Source: Pseudomonas parasichuanensis (GTDB lineage Bacteria > Pseudomonadota > Gammaproteobacteria > Pseudomonadales > Pseudomonadaceae). From it: a stretch of 64,000 bases of DNA. The translations under genes and the position numbers were made by a program. Position 1 is the first letter of the stretch, and each line of letters starts with the position of its first letter. Shown here in pieces: positions 62,978-64,000 of the stretch. The notes under the pieces were generated by a model, which was given only the letters and a program-made list of their open reading frames with translations, had not been told where the DNA came from and did not search any database. Where the stretch lies: contig NZ_BQHO01000007.1 of the NCBI RefSeq assembly GCF_021601385.1, forward strand, positions 62,001 to 126,000. The letters are read 5' to 3'.

Positions 62978-64000
62978 TCAGGTCATCTGGATGATGGTCT
63001 GCATGATGGTGCTTTCGGTGGAAATGGTCTTGGCGTTGGCCTGGTAGTTGCTCTGCGCCTTGATCAGGTTGACCAGCTCGCCGGTCAGGTCGACGTTGGA
63101 GTCTTCCAGGGAGCTGCCGGCAATCTTGCCCAGGGTGCCAGTGTCCGGCTCGCCAATGATCGGCACGCCCGAGGCGTAGGACTCTTTCCAGGCCGTGCCG
63201 CCCACCGGAGTCAGGCCTTGCAGGTTGGCAAAGTTGGCGATCGCCACCTGGCCGATGACCTTGTCCTGGCCGTTGGTGAAGTTGGCGAACAGGTTGCCGC
63301 TCTGGTCGACGGTCAGGCCGGCGAGCTCGCCAGTGGCATAGCCATCCTGGCTCTTGGCGGTGGTGGCCGACGCCGAGTTGTATTGGGTGGTGGCCAGCAT
63401 GTCGAGGGTCACACCACCCGTACGGGCAGTGGCGCCATTGGCAACCCAGGTACCTGCGGCAGTCTTCTCGGCCGGCACCCAGCCAGTGAGCTGGAAGGTC
63501 TTGTCGGCACCGATGGTCAGGCCGCCAGGTACCGCGCCCGCGGTCATGCCGGCGGTATTCAGGGTACCGTCGGTCTTGAACGGCAGCTTGTTGACCAGCG
63601 GCGTGGTCAAGGTCGGGTCAGCCGGGTTGCGGCCGTCGATGGTGGTGTACATGGTCCAGGAGTTGGTGCCGGTATCCTTGACGAAGTACTGGTTGAGCTG
63701 GTGCGCGTTACCCTGGCTGTCGTAGACGTCGGTGTTGAAGGTGTAGTTGTAGCTGTTGACGTTGGCCGGATCGAACGGCGAGACGGTCGGCTGGGTCGCG
63801 CTGGAGTTCAGGTTGACGGTCTCGGACACGCGACCAGTCGGGTTGGGCGACAGGTTCGAGGTGTCGATCTTCAGGTCGGTAAGGATACCCTTGACGACCT
63901 TGCCATTGCCGTCCACCGCATAGCCTTGCAGGTTGGCACCGCTGGAGTTGACGACGTAGCCGTCCTTGTCGCTGTAGAAGGCGCCGGCACGGGTGTAGAT
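62978..64000 (-). CDS. flgE: Flagellar hook protein FlgE (C-terminal 340 codons; start outside window)
   Basis: The frame is open to base 64000 with no start, so the N-terminus is missing. The visible part runs IYTRAGAFYSDKDGYVVNSS to the C-terminal axial segment VNLIKAQSNYQANAKTISTE and ends in STIMQTIIQMT. It forms the universal joint of the flagellum. An internal ATG at 63916 is not the start. Confidence 0.95.
   Translation of the reverse strand: MYTRAGAFYSDKDGYVVNSSGANLQGYAVDGNGKVVKGILTDLKIDTSNLSPNPTGRVSETVNLNSSATQPTVSPFDPANVNSYNYTFNTDVYDSQGNAHQLNQYFVKDTGTNSWTMYTTIDGRNPADPTLTTPLVNKLPFKTDGTLNTAGMTAGAVPGGLTIGADKTFQLTGWVPAEKTAAGTWVANGATARTGGVTLDMLATTQYNSASATTAKSQDGYATGELAGLTVDQSGNLFANFTNGQDKVIGQVAIANFANLQGLTPVGGTAWKESYASGVPIIGEPDTGTLGKIAGSSLEDSNVDLTGELVNLIKAQSNYQANAKTISTESTIMQTIIQMT

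Overview
This window is a 64-kb stretch of a Pseudomonas chromosome, most likely from the P. putida group. The evidence is high GC, the gene order of the polar-flagellum locus (fleSR, fleQ, fliT-fliS, fliD, flaG, fliC, a KAS III gene, flgL-K-J-I-H-G-F-E), the embedded hptB-hsbR-hsbA genes, the GG-N10-GC sigma-54 promoters, and two REP families typical of this group. Almost all genes are on the minus strand; the exceptions are a short plus-strand block at 3.1-7.1 kb. No rRNA, tRNA, IS element, integrase or CRISPR array was seen.

Layout. (1) 1-7053: the N-terminal 939 codons of the large NAD-glutamate dehydrogenase gdhB (minus, cut by the window edge), a small unknown gene, and a plus-strand L-2-hydroxyglutarate module: GntR/FadR-type repressor lhgR, dehydrogenase lhgO and an MHS-type MFS transporter, with two matching operators. 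(2) 7060-25225: flhB-fliRQPONML, fliK, the hptB-hsbR-hsbA signalling module, fliJIHGFE and the fleSR two-component pair. (3) 25436-46568: a 21-kb sugar-modification island between fleSR and fleQ. (4) 47027-54000: the master regulator fleQ, fliT, fliS, fliD, flaG, flagellin fliC and a KAS III-like acyltransferase. (5) 54269-64000: flgL, K, J, I, H, G, F, a small exported protein and the C-terminal part of flgE.

How the genes work together. FleQ with sigma-54 should drive the promoters seen before fleS, fliE, fliK, fliL and flgF, with a weaker match before fliD. FliA (sigma-28) promoters with exact 14-nt spacing precede fliC and fliS. The basal body, export gate, C-ring, hook and filament genes are nearly all here. 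HptB-HsbR-HsbA is a phosphorelay and anti-sigma-antagonist switch that in P. aeruginosa acts on FlgM/FliA and on c-di-GMP.

The most interesting part is the island. It reads as one minus-strand operon with many overlapping start/stop codons: ddhA-ddhB-ddhC (CDP-4-keto-3,6-dideoxyhexose synthesis), an HddC-like nucleotidyltransferase, a CBS-GHMP kinase fusion, a NeuB/SpsE synthase fused to a TIM-barrel isomerase-like domain, an acetolactate-synthase-like ThDP enzyme (candidate YerE-type branched-sugar enzyme), a previously overlooked 54-aa ORF, two Rossmann-FkbM methyltransferases, two paralogous Rossmann + GxHR (ParB/sulfiredoxin-like) proteins, a pol-beta-like nucleotidyltransferase, an SDR and a 1718-aa multi-module glycosyltransferase. 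I infer that it builds and attaches an unusual, probably branched or methylated, sugar on flagellin. No member of this pathway has been tested here. The island is bounded by imperfect copies of a 29-bp sequence. The copy at fleS contains a perfect sigma-54 promoter; the copy beside fleQ has lost one of the invariant bases.
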